DNA of 61,762 bases from Pseudomonadota bacterium (GCA_023442945.1 JAEZWW010000115.1:1-61762); one strand, 5' to 3'. Positions 16,491 to 25,395 are shown, counted from the stretch's first letter. A program made the numbers and translations. Notes: generated by a model not told the origin, from the letters alone.

Positions 16491-17090
16491 TCAGTCCGCC
16501 TTCTTCTCGCGCGGCACGCGGCCCATCAAATAAAACTCGGGGTTGGGCTGCATGCCACTGAAGCTGGCGATGCGGTTGGACAGTCCAAAGAACGCGGTGA
16601 TGGCGGCGATGTCCCAGATGTCCTCGTCGTCAAAGCCGTGCGCGTGCAGGGCGCTGAAGTCGTCGTCGTTGATCTCGGCCGAGCGCTCGCACACCTTCAT
16701 CGCAAAGTCGAGCATGGCGCGCTGGCGCGGCGTGATATCGGTCGCCTTGCGGTAGTTGACGGCCACCTGGTCGGCCACATGCGGCTTTTTCTCGTAGATG
16801 CGCAGCAGCGCGCCGTGCGCCACCACGCAGTACAGGCACTGGTTGGCCGCGCTGGTGGTGGTGACGATCATCTCGCGGTCGCCCTTGGTCAGGTTGCTGT
16901 TGCGGCCGGCGCTTTCGGGCTCCATCAGCGCGTCGTGGTACGCGAAGAAGGCGCGCCATTCGGCGGGGCGGCGCGCCAGGCCCAGGAACACATTGGGCAC
17001 AAAGCCGGCTTTTTCCTGCACGGCCAGCACCTGGGCCTTGATGTCGTCGGGCAGGGTGTTCAGGTCGGCAAGCGGGTAACGGGCGGCCAT
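16491..17090 (-). CDS. Peroxidase-related / AhpD-like carboxymuconolactone decarboxylase family protein
   Basis: 199-aa all-alpha protein of the alkylhydroperoxidase AhpD superfamily. The redox-active CxxC with downstream histidine, QCLYCVVAH, is at Cys85, Cys88 and His92, and the N-terminal PNVFLGLARRP segment is typical of the peroxidase-related subgroup. It probably detoxifies peroxides using a thiol donor. The ATG at 17090 is preferred because GAGGAGA lies upstream; an in-frame ATG eight codons earlier lacks a good site. It stands alone, divergent from the FKBP gene. Confidence 0.88.
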   Translation of the reverse strand: MAARYPLADLNTLPDDIKAQVLAVQEKAGFVPNVFLGLARRPAEWRAFFAYHDALMEPESAGRNSNLTKGDREMIVTTTSAANQCLYCVVAHGALLRIYEKKPHVADQVAVNYRKATDITPRQRAMLDFAMKVCERSAEINDDDFSALHAHGFDDEDIWDIAAITAFFGLSNRIASFSGMQPNPEFYLMGRVPREKKAD

Positions 17091-17228
17091 GGGTGAAGTC
17101 TCCTCGGTGTTCATCTGGATACGGGGGCCCACACGTTGTACCACTTTGGCGCTGTGCGGCGGCCAAGGCACGCCGGAGCGCACCCATAATCCGGCTTCCT
17201 GAATTTTTTGCTGATAAGGACTGGCTTC

Positions 17229-17645
17229 GTGAAACTGCTTTCCACCCTCGTTCTGTCCACGCTGGCCGCGGGCGCCTTCGTCACCACCGCCGCGCACGCC
17301 GCCCCTGAAAAGCTGCCCAGCGGCCTGGTGTACGAATCGGTCAAGGACGGCACCGGCGCCAGCCCGGCCGCGACCGACACCGTCAAAGTGCACTACCGCG
17401 GCACGCTGCCCGAGGGCGGCAAGGAATTCGACAGCTCCTACAAGCGCGGCGAACCGGCCGATTTTCCGCTGAACCGCGTCATCCCCTGCTGGACCGAAGG
17501 CCTGCAAAAGATGAAGGTCGGCGGCAAGGCCAAGCTGACCTGCCCGCCCGCCATCGCCTACGGCGCGCGCGGCGCTGGCGGCGTGATTCCGCCCAACGCC
17601 ACGCTCAACTTCGAAGTCGAACTGCTGGGCATCCAGGGCAAGTAA
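17229..17645 (+). CDS. FKBP-type peptidyl-prolyl isomerase, exported
   Basis: 138-aa periplasmic foldase. A signal peptide (KLLSTLVLSTLAAGAF, cleavage near AHAA) precedes one complete FKBP domain with VKVHYRGTLPEGGKEFDSS, the VIPCWTEGLQKMKVGGK helix region, and GVIPPNATLNFEVELL. Catalytic-pocket residues of FKBP are conserved, with tryptophan in WTEGLQ. The GTG at 17229 is chosen for its AAGGA site eight bases upstream. Monocistronic, followed by a repeat and a terminator. Confidence 0.93.
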   Translation: MKLLSTLVLSTLAAGAFVTTAAHAAPEKLPSGLVYESVKDGTGASPAATDTVKVHYRGTLPEGGKEFDSSYKRGEPADFPLNRVIPCWTEGLQKMKVGGKAKLTCPPAIAYGARGAGGVIPPNATLNFEVELLGIQGK

Positions 17646-17751
17646 GCCCGGCGCGGGTGGGGCGCGACGTCGCCCCGCCTGTCCCAATCCATCGCGCCGC
17701 GTGGCGCGGTGGCGCCGGGGGCGGCGCCCCCAATCTGCTTAGCGCAGATTT

Positions 17752-17797
17752 TGCTATTCAATCAATAGCTGGTCGCGCAGATAGCTCTAGGGCCAGC
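17752..17797 (-). repeat. Dispersed repeat family A, copy 6
   Basis: Minus-strand full copy: TGGCCCTAGAGCTATCTGCG, then CGACCAGCTATTGATTGAAT and AGC, downstream of the FKBP gene. Confidence 0.8.
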
Positions 17798-17843
17798 GGC
17801 CAATTTGGCATAAAAAAGGCGATGGACCTGCTATCGCCCGGAA

Positions 17844-17875
17844 CGGCCCGGCGCCTAGCGCACCGGGCCTTTTTC
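17844..17875 (+). terminator. Intrinsic terminator after the FKBP gene
   Basis: GGCCCGG stem, CGCCTAGCGCA loop region (itself able to pair), CCGGGCC and then TTTTT. It lies between the convergent FKBP and acylase genes. Confidence 0.85.
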
Positions 17876-17934
17876 ATGGGCCAGAGTGGCGGCGCGCGCC
17901 CTGCAGTGCGGCGCGCCGCGCGCTCAAGCGCCCG

Positions 17935-20412
17935 TCACTCCTTCACCGTCGTCTGCACCAGCGCCGGGCTGGCCGCGATCTCGCTTTCGCTGTAGGGCAC
18001 CTTCAGCCACTGCTGGTCGCTGTAGCGCTTGGTGTAGTCGCCGTAGTGTGGCGACGCCGGGTCGTCCGACAGCGAGAAGGTCAGGAAGGTGTACGCGTCC
18101 ACCTTGCCGGCCGGGAAGGTCACCACCTGCATGTACGAGTTGCCGTGCGGCTGCCCGTCCATCGCGTACCCGGCCGGCGACAGCGGCGCCTGCGAGCAGT
18201 TGATGGTGAAGTAGCCCGTCGCCCCGCAGCCGCCGAACAGCGGCAGCTTGGTACTGCCGCGCGTCACGTACAGCACGTCGCCGCGCGGCGCGTCCAGCGC
18301 GATGCCGTTGGCCAGCACGTTGGTCACCGCGGTGTCGAACGCCTGGCCGATCTGCGCTGAGGCGGCGGTGTTCAGGTCGCGCGGGGTGTTCAGCGGGTCG
18401 TTGGCGTCAAACGGCACCTTGTACAGCGTGGCGTCGGGCACCTTCAGCGCGGTCAGCGCGGTCCAGAACTCGTCCCACAGGTGCGACCCGCGCGACGTCT
18501 TCAGGCCCTTGCCGTCCCAGCCCTGCAGCGCCGCGCAGCCGGCCGCGCGGTTGCTGCCCGCAGGCGCGTCACCGGCAGCGCACAGCATGGCCAAAGCCTG
18601 GTCCTTGAACTGGGCCGACAGCACGCGGCTGTCCAGCACCATCTGGCGCACGATCTCGCTGGTGGCCTTGTTGCCCGGGTAGCCGTCGGTGCCCGCCAGG
18701 CGTTGCAGCGCCATGGTGTGGCCCAGGCGCGTGCGCAGGCTTTGCGGCGTGCCCGTGGGGCCGAAGATCGCCGGGTAGCCCGTCAGCGGCTGGTTCGGGT
18801 TGCTCAGCCAGTAGCTGTCGTTCATGTTGCCGACGTAGTCCGCGCGCTTCAGGAAGGGCATGCGGCTGGCGCCGATGGCCCCGTCCTGCACCGAATCGGC
18901 GTCGCGCTGCCAGTTGCAGGCGCTGCGCGAGCCGTCCAGCACCGGCACGTTGGGCATCGCCACGGCGGCCGCCGCGCTGAAGGGCGTGGCGCAATCGGCC
19001 AATTGTTGCGGCGGCACGTTGGGCACGGCGCCGATGTCGGCGTACCAGGCCTGCGCGCTGCCGCGGCCCACGGCCACGGTGTTGACCCAGGGGATGGCCG
19101 CCTCTTCACGCTGGATCTGCGCGAATTCGTCCAGCGACTTGGCCTGGCTCCAGCGGAACCAGTTCTTCAGCGTGCGGTGGTTGTCGGCGTTGATGTCGCG
19201 GATGGCCACCGCGCTCTGCGCCGTCCAGCCCATGGCCGGGTGCAGGCTCGACAGGTTGACCACCGGCCCGTACGGCGACTGGTACAGCGTGCGCTTGACC
19301 TGCGACACCGCGCCGCCCGCGCCCAGCACGTCCACCGTGATGGCGTTGGCCTGCAGCGGCTTGGACTGGCCGTCCAGCAGATAATGCGTCGGGTCCTTCG
19401 GGTCCAGCGTCATGACGAAGAAGCCGAAGCGCCGCGCGGTCGACACCGTGTGGCTCCAGGCGATGTCGTTGTTGAAGCCGATCTGCGTCAGCGGGATGCC
19501 CAGGAAGGACACGCCGCTGACGTTGACCTCGCCATCGATCGTCAGCTGCGCTTGGTAGAAGCGGTCAGGCCCCTTCCAGTACCAGTGCGGGTTGCCGAAC
19601 AGCAGCGGGCTGTCGCTGCCCGTGCCGTCGGTGCCAAAGCCGTACATGTTGCTGCCCACGCCATCCGGCCCGCCCACCTGCAGCGGCGGCGTCTGCATGC
19701 TGCCTGGTGCAATGGGCGCGGGCTTTTGCGCGCTGCCCGCTTTGGCGCCGGCCGCGGCCGGCGCGGGCGGTACGGCGTTGGCAATCGCCGGCACAAAGTT
19801 GCTGTAGCCCCCCGCCAGGTTGGCCGAGGCCACGCGCCGCCACAGGTCCTGCGGCGTGACGGTCTTCACCCAGGGCTGGCCGCTGCAGGCCGCGTTGGCC
19901 TTGCTGGCGCCGCTCTTGGCTTCACCGACGTAACGGTTGTAGCCCGCGGCAAAGCCTTCGACCATGCGCAGCAGCTTCTCCGGCTGGGCCGCCATCAGCC
20001 GCGCCACCGCGTCGTCGGTCAGCACGTGCTTGAAGTAGAAGTCCGAATCGATGTTGCGCGGCAGCGCAATCGTGCTGTTGTAGACCGCCTTGGCGTCTGC
20101 GCCGAAGTAGCGCGAGCGCTCGCCCCGGTACGTCAGCATCGAATCGGCGATCGTGCACAGCACGTCCTGCGCCTGCGCGTAGCCGATGCCGTAGCCCAGC
20201 GACCCCCAGTCGGCCGCCTTGACGTGCGGCACGCCCATTTCCGTGCGCCGGATGTCGGCGCTGTATTTGCTGGTGGGTGGCGGCCCCGTGTTGCCGCCGT
20301 CATCGTCGTTGTTGTCAGAACCGCCGCACGCCGCCAGCGCCAACAAGGCGGCGCAGGCGATCAAGGACAGTCCGGCACGGGGGCCCGAGCGGGCAAGGCT
20401 GTGCATGGCCAT
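17935..20412 (-). CDS. Penicillin acylase family lipoprotein (Ntn hydrolase)
   Basis: 825-aa precursor of the penicillin/AHL acylase family, which cleaves amide bonds after autoproteolysis into alpha and beta chains. A lipobox (ALLALAAC, lipidated Cys29) follows a short signal peptide. The predicted catalytic N-terminal serine of the beta chain is Ser254 in GVGSNMYGFG, preceded by an Ala/Pro-rich spacer; FGNPHWYW further on is the family block. Start options are ATG 20412 and ATG 20406; the first has AGGAGA upstream. Substrates could be acyl-homoserine lactones or other amides. The lipoprotein form is less common than a soluble periplasmic one. Confidence 0.9.
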   Translation of the reverse strand: MAMHSLARSGPRAGLSLIACAALLALAACGGSDNNDDDGGNTGPPPTSKYSADIRRTEMGVPHVKAADWGSLGYGIGYAQAQDVLCTIADSMLTYRGERSRYFGADAKAVYNSTIALPRNIDSDFYFKHVLTDDAVARLMAAQPEKLLRMVEGFAAGYNRYVGEAKSGASKANAACSGQPWVKTVTPQDLWRRVASANLAGGYSNFVPAIANAVPPAPAAAGAKAGSAQKPAPIAPGSMQTPPLQVGGPDGVGSNMYGFGTDGTGSDSPLLFGNPHWYWKGPDRFYQAQLTIDGEVNVSGVSFLGIPLTQIGFNNDIAWSHTVSTARRFGFFVMTLDPKDPTHYLLDGQSKPLQANAITVDVLGAGGAVSQVKRTLYQSPYGPVVNLSSLHPAMGWTAQSAVAIRDINADNHRTLKNWFRWSQAKSLDEFAQIQREEAAIPWVNTVAVGRGSAQAWYADIGAVPNVPPQQLADCATPFSAAAAVAMPNVPVLDGSRSACNWQRDADSVQDGAIGASRMPFLKRADYVGNMNDSYWLSNPNQPLTGYPAIFGPTGTPQSLRTRLGHTMALQRLAGTDGYPGNKATSEIVRQMVLDSRVLSAQFKDQALAMLCAAGDAPAGSNRAAGCAALQGWDGKGLKTSRGSHLWDEFWTALTALKVPDATLYKVPFDANDPLNTPRDLNTAASAQIGQAFDTAVTNVLANGIALDAPRGDVLYVTRGSTKLPLFGGCGATGYFTINCSQAPLSPAGYAMDGQPHGNSYMQVVTFPAGKVDAYTFLTFSLSDDPASPHYGDYTKRYSDQQWLKVPYSESEIAASPALVQTTVKE

Positions 20413-20713
20413 GGGTGAGAGTCTCCTGATTTCTTGTGGACCGACATGCCCGGCATGTGGAGGACGGGCAGGTGAGGTGTCGCAGCGCAACGTTGGCGCG
20501 CGACGAAATCATGATGGCACAGGCGGGGTGGGGTGGGCAATGTGGGGTGGTGAGCAGCCCTGGCCCCAACGGCTGGTTAGGCTGTCTGCACACGTCCGAC
20601 TTCTCCGCCCTGCATCGACCAAGGTGAAGGGAGCGGCCCAAGTCTCGCGGAATGAGTGCCCCGCTACCTTCCACTCGCGGGTAGGAAGCTCGCTGCGAGA
20701 TCAGCGATAGGCT
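20413..20713. other. Gene-free stretch at a composition boundary
   Basis: About 300 bp between the acylase start and the lower-GC nucleotidyltransferase/dGTPase pair. I see no repeat, RNA or credible gene. The GC content falls at its right end, which may mark the edge of an inserted segment. Confidence 0.45.
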
Positions 20714-21466
20714 TCAATCCAACCTAAGTTCGAATTGTGCTTTTGCCTTATCCCTGTTACCACCAAAAAGCGCGTCCTTCGCATCGGCCGATGTTGCCCA
20801 ACTCGTCGATACGGCTACCGAATACAACTCTAGCTCTTTGATCTGAATGTGACGCAATGCGTCTTCATCGAGATGACGCTCGATGAAATTTTGGAGACGA
20901 GGACCTGCTTCGATCCGCCAGATCATGAGCCGACGAACTGCTCGCACCAAGTTGCCCAGCGGCGAAGGATTTGGAAGTAGGTTGATATCTAGGGTTCTGC
21001 TGCGAATTCGAGACAGATAGTCTTCTGAGCAGATCAGCTTCTTTTCTTTTAGATCGTATGCGACTGCATCCCAATCAAAAAAAGTACTCGAAACGATGTC
21101 CTCAAGCGAATTCAAGGTGACATGCTTACGCGCCCAGGTTGTCTCGAGTGCCCAAAAATCAATCTTCCACGGCCCTTGCTTGCAGCCAAATCCGCCAAAC
21201 CGATTCGGTGTAGCGTCTAGCGAGGACGCGATTTCAGCGATCCTCTCTTTAGGCGCGTCGATTACAAGATCTACGTCCGACCGAAAACTGCTCCGCCCCC
21301 CATATGCAAAATCGCGCACAAGCCCGCCCACTACCGCCAAGCGATCGAAGCCAAAGAATGCATCTTTCAACACTTGACGGAGAAATTCCATCTCTCCGGT
21401 GTTGTTCGCCCAGAAATATCGATCCAGGCGGCGCTTCAGGGCATCGTTATTAGGCGCTGTTGACAT
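20714..21466 (-). CDS. Pol-beta superfamily nucleotidyltransferase (CCA-enzyme head-like)
   Basis: 250 aa. Residues 44-70 read VVGGLVRDFAYGG then SDVDLVID, the GG-x-RD and DxD (Asp64, Asp66) signature of class II nucleotidyltransferases such as poly(A) polymerases and CCA-adding enzymes. The protein is far shorter than those enzymes, and its C-terminal half does not match their neck and body domains. The gene overlaps the 3' end of the dGTPase gene by 17 bases and is translationally downstream of it. GC content is visibly lower than in flanking genes, suggesting acquisition. It may modify a tRNA, another RNA, or a protein; this is not determinable here. Confidence 0.85.
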   Translation of the reverse strand: MSTAPNNDALKRRLDRYFWANNTGEMEFLRQVLKDAFFGFDRLAVVGGLVRDFAYGGRSSFRSDVDLVIDAPKERIAEIASSLDATPNRFGGFGCKQGPWKIDFWALETTWARKHVTLNSLEDIVSSTFFDWDAVAYDLKEKKLICSEDYLSRIRSRTLDINLLPNPSPLGNLVRAVRRLMIWRIEAGPRLQNFIERHLDEDALRHIQIKELELYSVAVSTSWATSADAKDALFGGNRDKAKAQFELRLD

Positions 21467-22964
21467 GAGGAATGCCCTGAATCTCGCCCCAGAGACGCAT
21501 CGCGAATGAGTCCGTCATGCCGGACATCATGTCAGTCAAAAGACGTAGCTCACGATAGCGTAGGCTCCCGGCGCCATGATCGGCCTGCGCGGCAGAAGCA
21601 GCATCCTGGACATAGTTGGGGCTGATTACCGAGAAGATGAATTTGGAGCGGGCGCTTTTCCGCTTGGAATCGATGACATTGTCATTCTTGCGATCGCGAA
21701 TCGCTTCCCAGAACGCACACATTAAGCCGTCGAGCGCCGCAGCACCGAGTGCCTCCGCTTTGAGTACATCGATATTCTCGAACGCATACTTTTGCGCAAT
21801 CTTTTTCAGCGCTGAACACAGTGGTGAATTGTCCATCAATGGTGTCGCATGGCTGTACGTGAAGATGGCCGTCACGTTGCTGCTGAACTGATCGCTCGCG
21901 TGCGAAACCAAGGCCCCGATGAGGTGCGCGCGCAAATACTGAATTTTGATATCACGCAGTGTGTCCGGGCGCAGGTCTTTTTCTTCAATTCTGCCAAACA
22001 GATCATGCAGGCCTTTTACAGTTGGATCGCGTGGAACCTTATGACGCAATATGACCAGTACGTCGTCTGGCGACATCACCCCCTTCTTCAAGACGTCGTC
22101 CACGTCTAGGACGGAGTAGGCGATATCGTCGCAGGCTTCCATGATCCAAGTGACGGGATGCCGCTGACCTTCGCTCAGGCCAGTTTGAGCTCGAATCCAT
22201 TCGACCACGCTTCGCTCTGACGAAAAATACCCTCCCTTTTTCTTGACCGGGCAGTTGTCGTCGACTGCCGCAAAGCTCACTGGATACTTAAGTCCAGCAG
22301 CCAAAGTGGCGGCTGTTAGGTCGAGTCCCATACCAGCCACGTGGGTCTGAAGGCGTGTAAGCAACCGGAGCGCCTGCGGGTTGCCGTCAAATGCTGTGAA
22401 CTCCGAACGAAGGGCGTCTGGCACGATCTCCTGTGGACTCAGTTCGTCACCATCAAGGGCCTTCTTGCTGAAGATCCATTTTTCACGCGTTTTGAACCAA
22501 CGGCCGATAGCGGCTTCACCCTGGTGGCCAAAAGGTGGGTTGCCAAGATCATGTCCAAGTCCTGCAGACTGGAGAATTGGTTGGATGACGTTGACCAGGG
22601 CAGCTTCATCGAGGCCCGACCCATTGAACTCAGATATGTTCTTGATGTAGACACGCGTGCCAATAGATCGAGCGAGGTTTGCGACTTCGTGAGAGTGAGT
22701 CAAACGTGTTCGCACCCCGTCGTTCTCATCCATCGGCCAAACCTGCGTCTTGTCGGCGAGTCGCCGGACGGGCGCTGAGAACAACAGCCGGTCGTAGTCA
22801 TGCTGGAAATCCGAGCGTGGGTCGTCGGACTTGGGTTCCTCCGCCTGGACACTTGATGACGTGTCGCACCCTTCTGTAGCACGATCAGGGTGCTGAGGCT
22901 CCCCATTGGGCCGTGGTCGACGCGCGGTGGACCAAATATTCTGAGGCGGAGCTGGCTTAGTCAT
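21450..22964 (-). CDS. dGTP triphosphohydrolase (dGTPase-like HD hydrolase)
   Basis: 504 aa, close to the length of E. coli dGTPase. The family N-terminal pattern FQHDYDRLLFSAPVRRLADK is followed by KTQVWP, RTRLTHSHEV (His90, His92), GLGHDLGNPPFGHQGE (His138, Asp139) and a later EACDDIAYSV metal-ligand block, so the HD metal site is complete. It would hydrolyse dGTP, or other dNTPs, to nucleoside and triphosphate. The first 50 residues are unique and proline-rich. The start at 22964 is uncertain: no strong ribosome binding site is seen, and ATG 23006 is an alternative. First gene of a two-gene overlapping pair with low GC. Confidence 0.88.
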   Translation of the reverse strand: MTKPAPPQNIWSTARRPRPNGEPQHPDRATEGCDTSSSVQAEEPKSDDPRSDFQHDYDRLLFSAPVRRLADKTQVWPMDENDGVRTRLTHSHEVANLARSIGTRVYIKNISEFNGSGLDEAALVNVIQPILQSAGLGHDLGNPPFGHQGEAAIGRWFKTREKWIFSKKALDGDELSPQEIVPDALRSEFTAFDGNPQALRLLTRLQTHVAGMGLDLTAATLAAGLKYPVSFAAVDDNCPVKKKGGYFSSERSVVEWIRAQTGLSEGQRHPVTWIMEACDDIAYSVLDVDDVLKKGVMSPDDVLVILRHKVPRDPTVKGLHDLFGRIEEKDLRPDTLRDIKIQYLRAHLIGALVSHASDQFSSNVTAIFTYSHATPLMDNSPLCSALKKIAQKYAFENIDVLKAEALGAAALDGLMCAFWEAIRDRKNDNVIDSKRKSARSKFIFSVISPNYVQDAASAAQADHGAGSLRYRELRLLTDMMSGMTDSFAMRLWGEIQGIPHVNSA

Positions 22965-23136
22965 AGGCCATTTTAGTGGTGGAAGTCCGCTCAATTGGAG
23001 GTGCATTGGGTTCGCGGTCATGCATAGAAGGGGTGTGGAAGCGGCGGGCTGGTGTTCCGCTTCAGTGTGTCTTAGCCAAGATCGCAAAAGGCAGCCGCCG
23101 AAGAAATGCGATGCGGGACTTTTGTGCGCCAGCCCC

Positions 23137-23793
23137 TCACCCCGCCATCAACTTCTGCACCAACTCCGCCGTCGTCGCCGCCGCGTACTTGCGCATCAAG
23201 CGCGCGCGGTGCAGCTCCACGGTGCGGTGACTGATTTCCAGCTGCCGGCCAATCTGCTTGCTGGTCAGCCCTTGCATCAGCTGCGCGGCGACTTCGCGTT
23301 CGCGCGGGGTCAGGTGGGCTTTGTTCGTGCTGCTGCTGCGGCGGGCGCCCAGGTCTTCAAAGGTCCAGATGCCGGCTTCGTGCGGGGCGTCGCGGTTGAG
23401 GGCGCGGCCGATGACGTGGCACCAGAAGGTTTCGCCGGCCAGGGCGCCGTGCAGGTTGCCGACGCGCCGCATCATGCGGTGGTCGGCGTAGCGGCCGCTG
23501 GCGTTGAGGATGGGCAGCATGCGTTGGCCCAGGCGTTCGTATTCGGCGACGCTGGGGTAGAGGATGGCGAAGGACTGGCCGATGAGCTGCTCGCGCGTGG
23601 CGCCAAACATCTCGCACACGAAGGCGTTGCAGTCGACCATGACGCGCTGGCGTGACAGGACCATGCCCATGGGCGCGTGTTCAAACGCGAGCTGGTAGTC
23701 GATGGCGGCATGGTGGGGCGCTGCCGGTGCATTTCGGATAGCGGGGGCAGTAGGCACAGGGGTGTCACGCGGCGGCAGCTTGGGGGTCACCAT
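23137..23793 (-). CDS. LuxR-family regulator with PAS domain
   Basis: 218-aa one-component transcription factor. A PAS domain spans about residues 32-140 (IDYQLAFEHAPMGMVL, FGATREQLIGQSF) and probably senses a small ligand or cofactor. The C-terminal LuxR helix-turn-helix covers about 155-215 (LTPREREVAAQLMQGLTSKQIG, HRTVELHRARLMRKY). It is divergent from scoAB with 144 bp between start codons, and a near-perfect palindrome lies eight bases upstream of its own start codon. Control of scoAB plus autoregulation is the likely role. Confidence 0.9.
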   Translation of the reverse strand: MVTPKLPPRDTPVPTAPAIRNAPAAPHHAAIDYQLAFEHAPMGMVLSRQRVMVDCNAFVCEMFGATREQLIGQSFAILYPSVAEYERLGQRMLPILNASGRYADHRMMRRVGNLHGALAGETFWCHVIGRALNRDAPHEAGIWTFEDLGARRSSSTNKAHLTPREREVAAQLMQGLTSKQIGRQLEISHRTVELHRARLMRKYAAATTAELVQKLMAG

Positions 23794-23800
23794 GACGTAA

Positions 23801-23824
23801 TACTACGTATGTCTGTATGTAGTA
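23801..23824. promoter_or_regulatory. Candidate operator between luxR-type gene and scoA
   Basis: TACTACGTA, TGTCTG spacer, TATGTAGTA: an inverted repeat with one mismatch per nine-base arm. Position just upstream of the LuxR-PAS gene and in the divergent promoter region suggests binding by that regulator. TACGTA-centred sites are known for several FixJ/NarL/LuxR-type proteins. Confidence 0.55.
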
Positions 23825-23937
23825 TCGTCATTGGCGATGCGGGGGCGCGGTGGCGCGGGCCGCATGTCAATGCAGGATGGTGTGGCCGCGCGGCCGCACG
23901 CTTGTCCTTCCCTTCCACTGTTTCAGAGCGAGTGAAC

Positions 23938-24639
23938 ATGGCGAACAAGATTTATGCCTCCGCCAAGGAGGCGTTGGCCGGTGTGGTCAAGGACGGCCAG
24001 ATGCTGGCCGTCGGCGGCTTTGGCCTGTGCGGCATCCCCGAGGCGCTGATCGAAGCGCTGCGCGATTCCGGCGTGAAGGACTTGACCTGCGTGTCCAACA
24101 ACGCGGGTGTGGACGGCTTTGGCCTGGGCAAGCTGCTGGAGACGCGCCAGATCAAGAAGATGATCGCCAGCTACGTGGGCGAAAACAAAGAGTTCGAGCG
24201 CCAGTACCTGGCGGGCGAACTGGAACTGGAATTCACCCCCCAGGGCACGCTGGCTGAAAAGCTGCGCGCCGGCGGCGCGGGCATCCCGGCCTTCTTCACC
24301 AAGACGGGCGTGGGCACGGTGGTGGCCGAAGGCAAGGAAATCCGCGAATTCGATGGCCAGACCTATGTGATGGAGCGGTCCCTGGTGCCCGACGTGGCGC
24401 TCGTCAAGGCCGACGTGGCCGACAAGAGCGGCAACCTGCGCTTTAACCTGACGGCGCGCAACTTCAACCCTGCGGCGGCGACGGCCGGCAAGGTCTGCAT
24501 CGTGGAAGTGGAAAAGATCGTGGAAGTGGGCGAGATCGCCCCCGATGACGTGCACCTGCCCGGCATCTATGTGCACCGCATCGTGCTGAACGCCAACCCC
24601 GAAAAGCGCATTGAAAAGCGCACCACCCGCCCCGCTTAA
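23938..24639 (+). CDS. scoA: 3-oxoacid CoA-transferase subunit A
   Basis: 233-aa alpha subunit of a succinyl-CoA:3-ketoacid CoA-transferase, which activates acetoacetate with CoA from succinyl-CoA in ketone-body and 3-hydroxybutyrate catabolism. The glycine-rich GGFGLCGIPEALI motif at about residues 26-38 and the TCVSNNAGVDGFGLG block are diagnostic of subunit A. It is followed 11 bp later by scoB. The divergent PAS-LuxR regulator is the likely controller. Confidence 0.95.
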   Translation: MANKIYASAKEALAGVVKDGQMLAVGGFGLCGIPEALIEALRDSGVKDLTCVSNNAGVDGFGLGKLLETRQIKKMIASYVGENKEFERQYLAGELELEFTPQGTLAEKLRAGGAGIPAFFTKTGVGTVVAEGKEIREFDGQTYVMERSLVPDVALVKADVADKSGNLRFNLTARNFNPAAATAGKVCIVEVEKIVEVGEIAPDDVHLPGIYVHRIVLNANPEKRIEKRTTRPA

Positions 24640-24650
24640 GGAGTAGCACC

Positions 24651-25289
24651 ATGGCTTGGACCCAAGATCAGATGGCCGCACGCGCGGCGCAAGAGCTGCA
24701 GGACGGTTTCTACGTCAACCTGGGCATCGGCATTCCCACGCTGGTGGCCAACCACACGGGCGACAAAGAGGTGTGGCTCCAGTCGGAAAACGGCATGCTG
24801 GGCATTGGCCCCTTCCCGACCGAAGACGAGGTGAATGCCGACCTCATCAACGCTGGCAAGCAGACGGTGACGACCATCCCGGGCTCGTCCATCTTCGGCA
24901 GCGACCAGTCGTTTGCCATGATCCGCGGCGGCAAGATCAACCTGTCGATCCTGGGCGCGATGCAGGTGTCCGAAGGCGGCGACCTGGCCAACTGGATGAT
25001 CCCCGGCAAGATGGTCAAGGGCATGGGCGGCGCCATGGACCTGGTGGCCGGCGTGGACCGCGTGATCGTGCTGATGGAGCACGTGGCCAAGAAGAAGGAC
25101 GGCTCGGTCGACCTGAAGATCCTGCCGCAATGCACGCTGCCGCTGACGGGCGTGAAGGTGGTCGACCGCATCATCACCGACTTGGGCGTGTTCGACGTGA
25201 CCGACAAGGGCCTGAAAGTGGTCGAGCTGGCCGACGGCGTGACGCTGGAAGACGCGCAAAGCAAGACGGGTGTGACGCTGCACCAGTAA
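24651..25289 (+). CDS. scoB: 3-oxoacid CoA-transferase subunit B
   Basis: 212-aa beta subunit completing the CoA-transferase. The catalytic glutamate is in the conserved SENGMLGIGP motif near residue 46, and YVNLGIGIPTLV precedes it. An AAGGAG site lies before the ATG. The pair suggests use of acetoacetate, consistent with the 3-hydroxybutyrate oligomer hydrolase elsewhere in the window. A strong terminator follows. Confidence 0.95.
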   Translation: MAWTQDQMAARAAQELQDGFYVNLGIGIPTLVANHTGDKEVWLQSENGMLGIGPFPTEDEVNADLINAGKQTVTTIPGSSIFGSDQSFAMIRGGKINLSILGAMQVSEGGDLANWMIPGKMVKGMGGAMDLVAGVDRVIVLMEHVAKKKDGSVDLKILPQCTLPLTGVKVVDRIITDLGVFDVTDKGLKVVELADGVTLEDAQSKTGVTLHQ

Positions 25290-25331
25290 ACGCACGCGGC
25301 CGCTGCGCGTTGGTGGCCAACTGCAAAGACA

Positions 25332-25353
25332 AGCGCCCCGCGGGGCGCTTTTT
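25332..25353 (+). terminator. Intrinsic terminator of scoAB
   Basis: AGCGCCCC-GC-GGGGCGCT followed by TTTTCTTT, 42 bp after the scoB stop. Confidence 0.9.
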
Positions 25354-25395
25354 CTTTGGGGCTGCGGGCAGGGCGCAGCAAGGCCGCCGAACAAA

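Noticed and set aside
16624..17687. Extension of the AhpD-like frame upstream into the FKBP gene
   Set aside because: The residues are antisense to the FKBP gene. The ATG at 17090 with GAGGAGA is well placed.
18481..20418. 645-codon plus-strand frame over the acylase gene
   Set aside because: Antisense shadow. The minus-strand frame has the lipobox and the Ntn-hydrolase motifs.
21450..22964. Possibility that the dGTPase is the ordinary housekeeping copy
   Set aside because: Not ruled out. I kept the defence idea as a finding because of the low GC and overlapping partner, but the genome outside the window could hold another copy or none.
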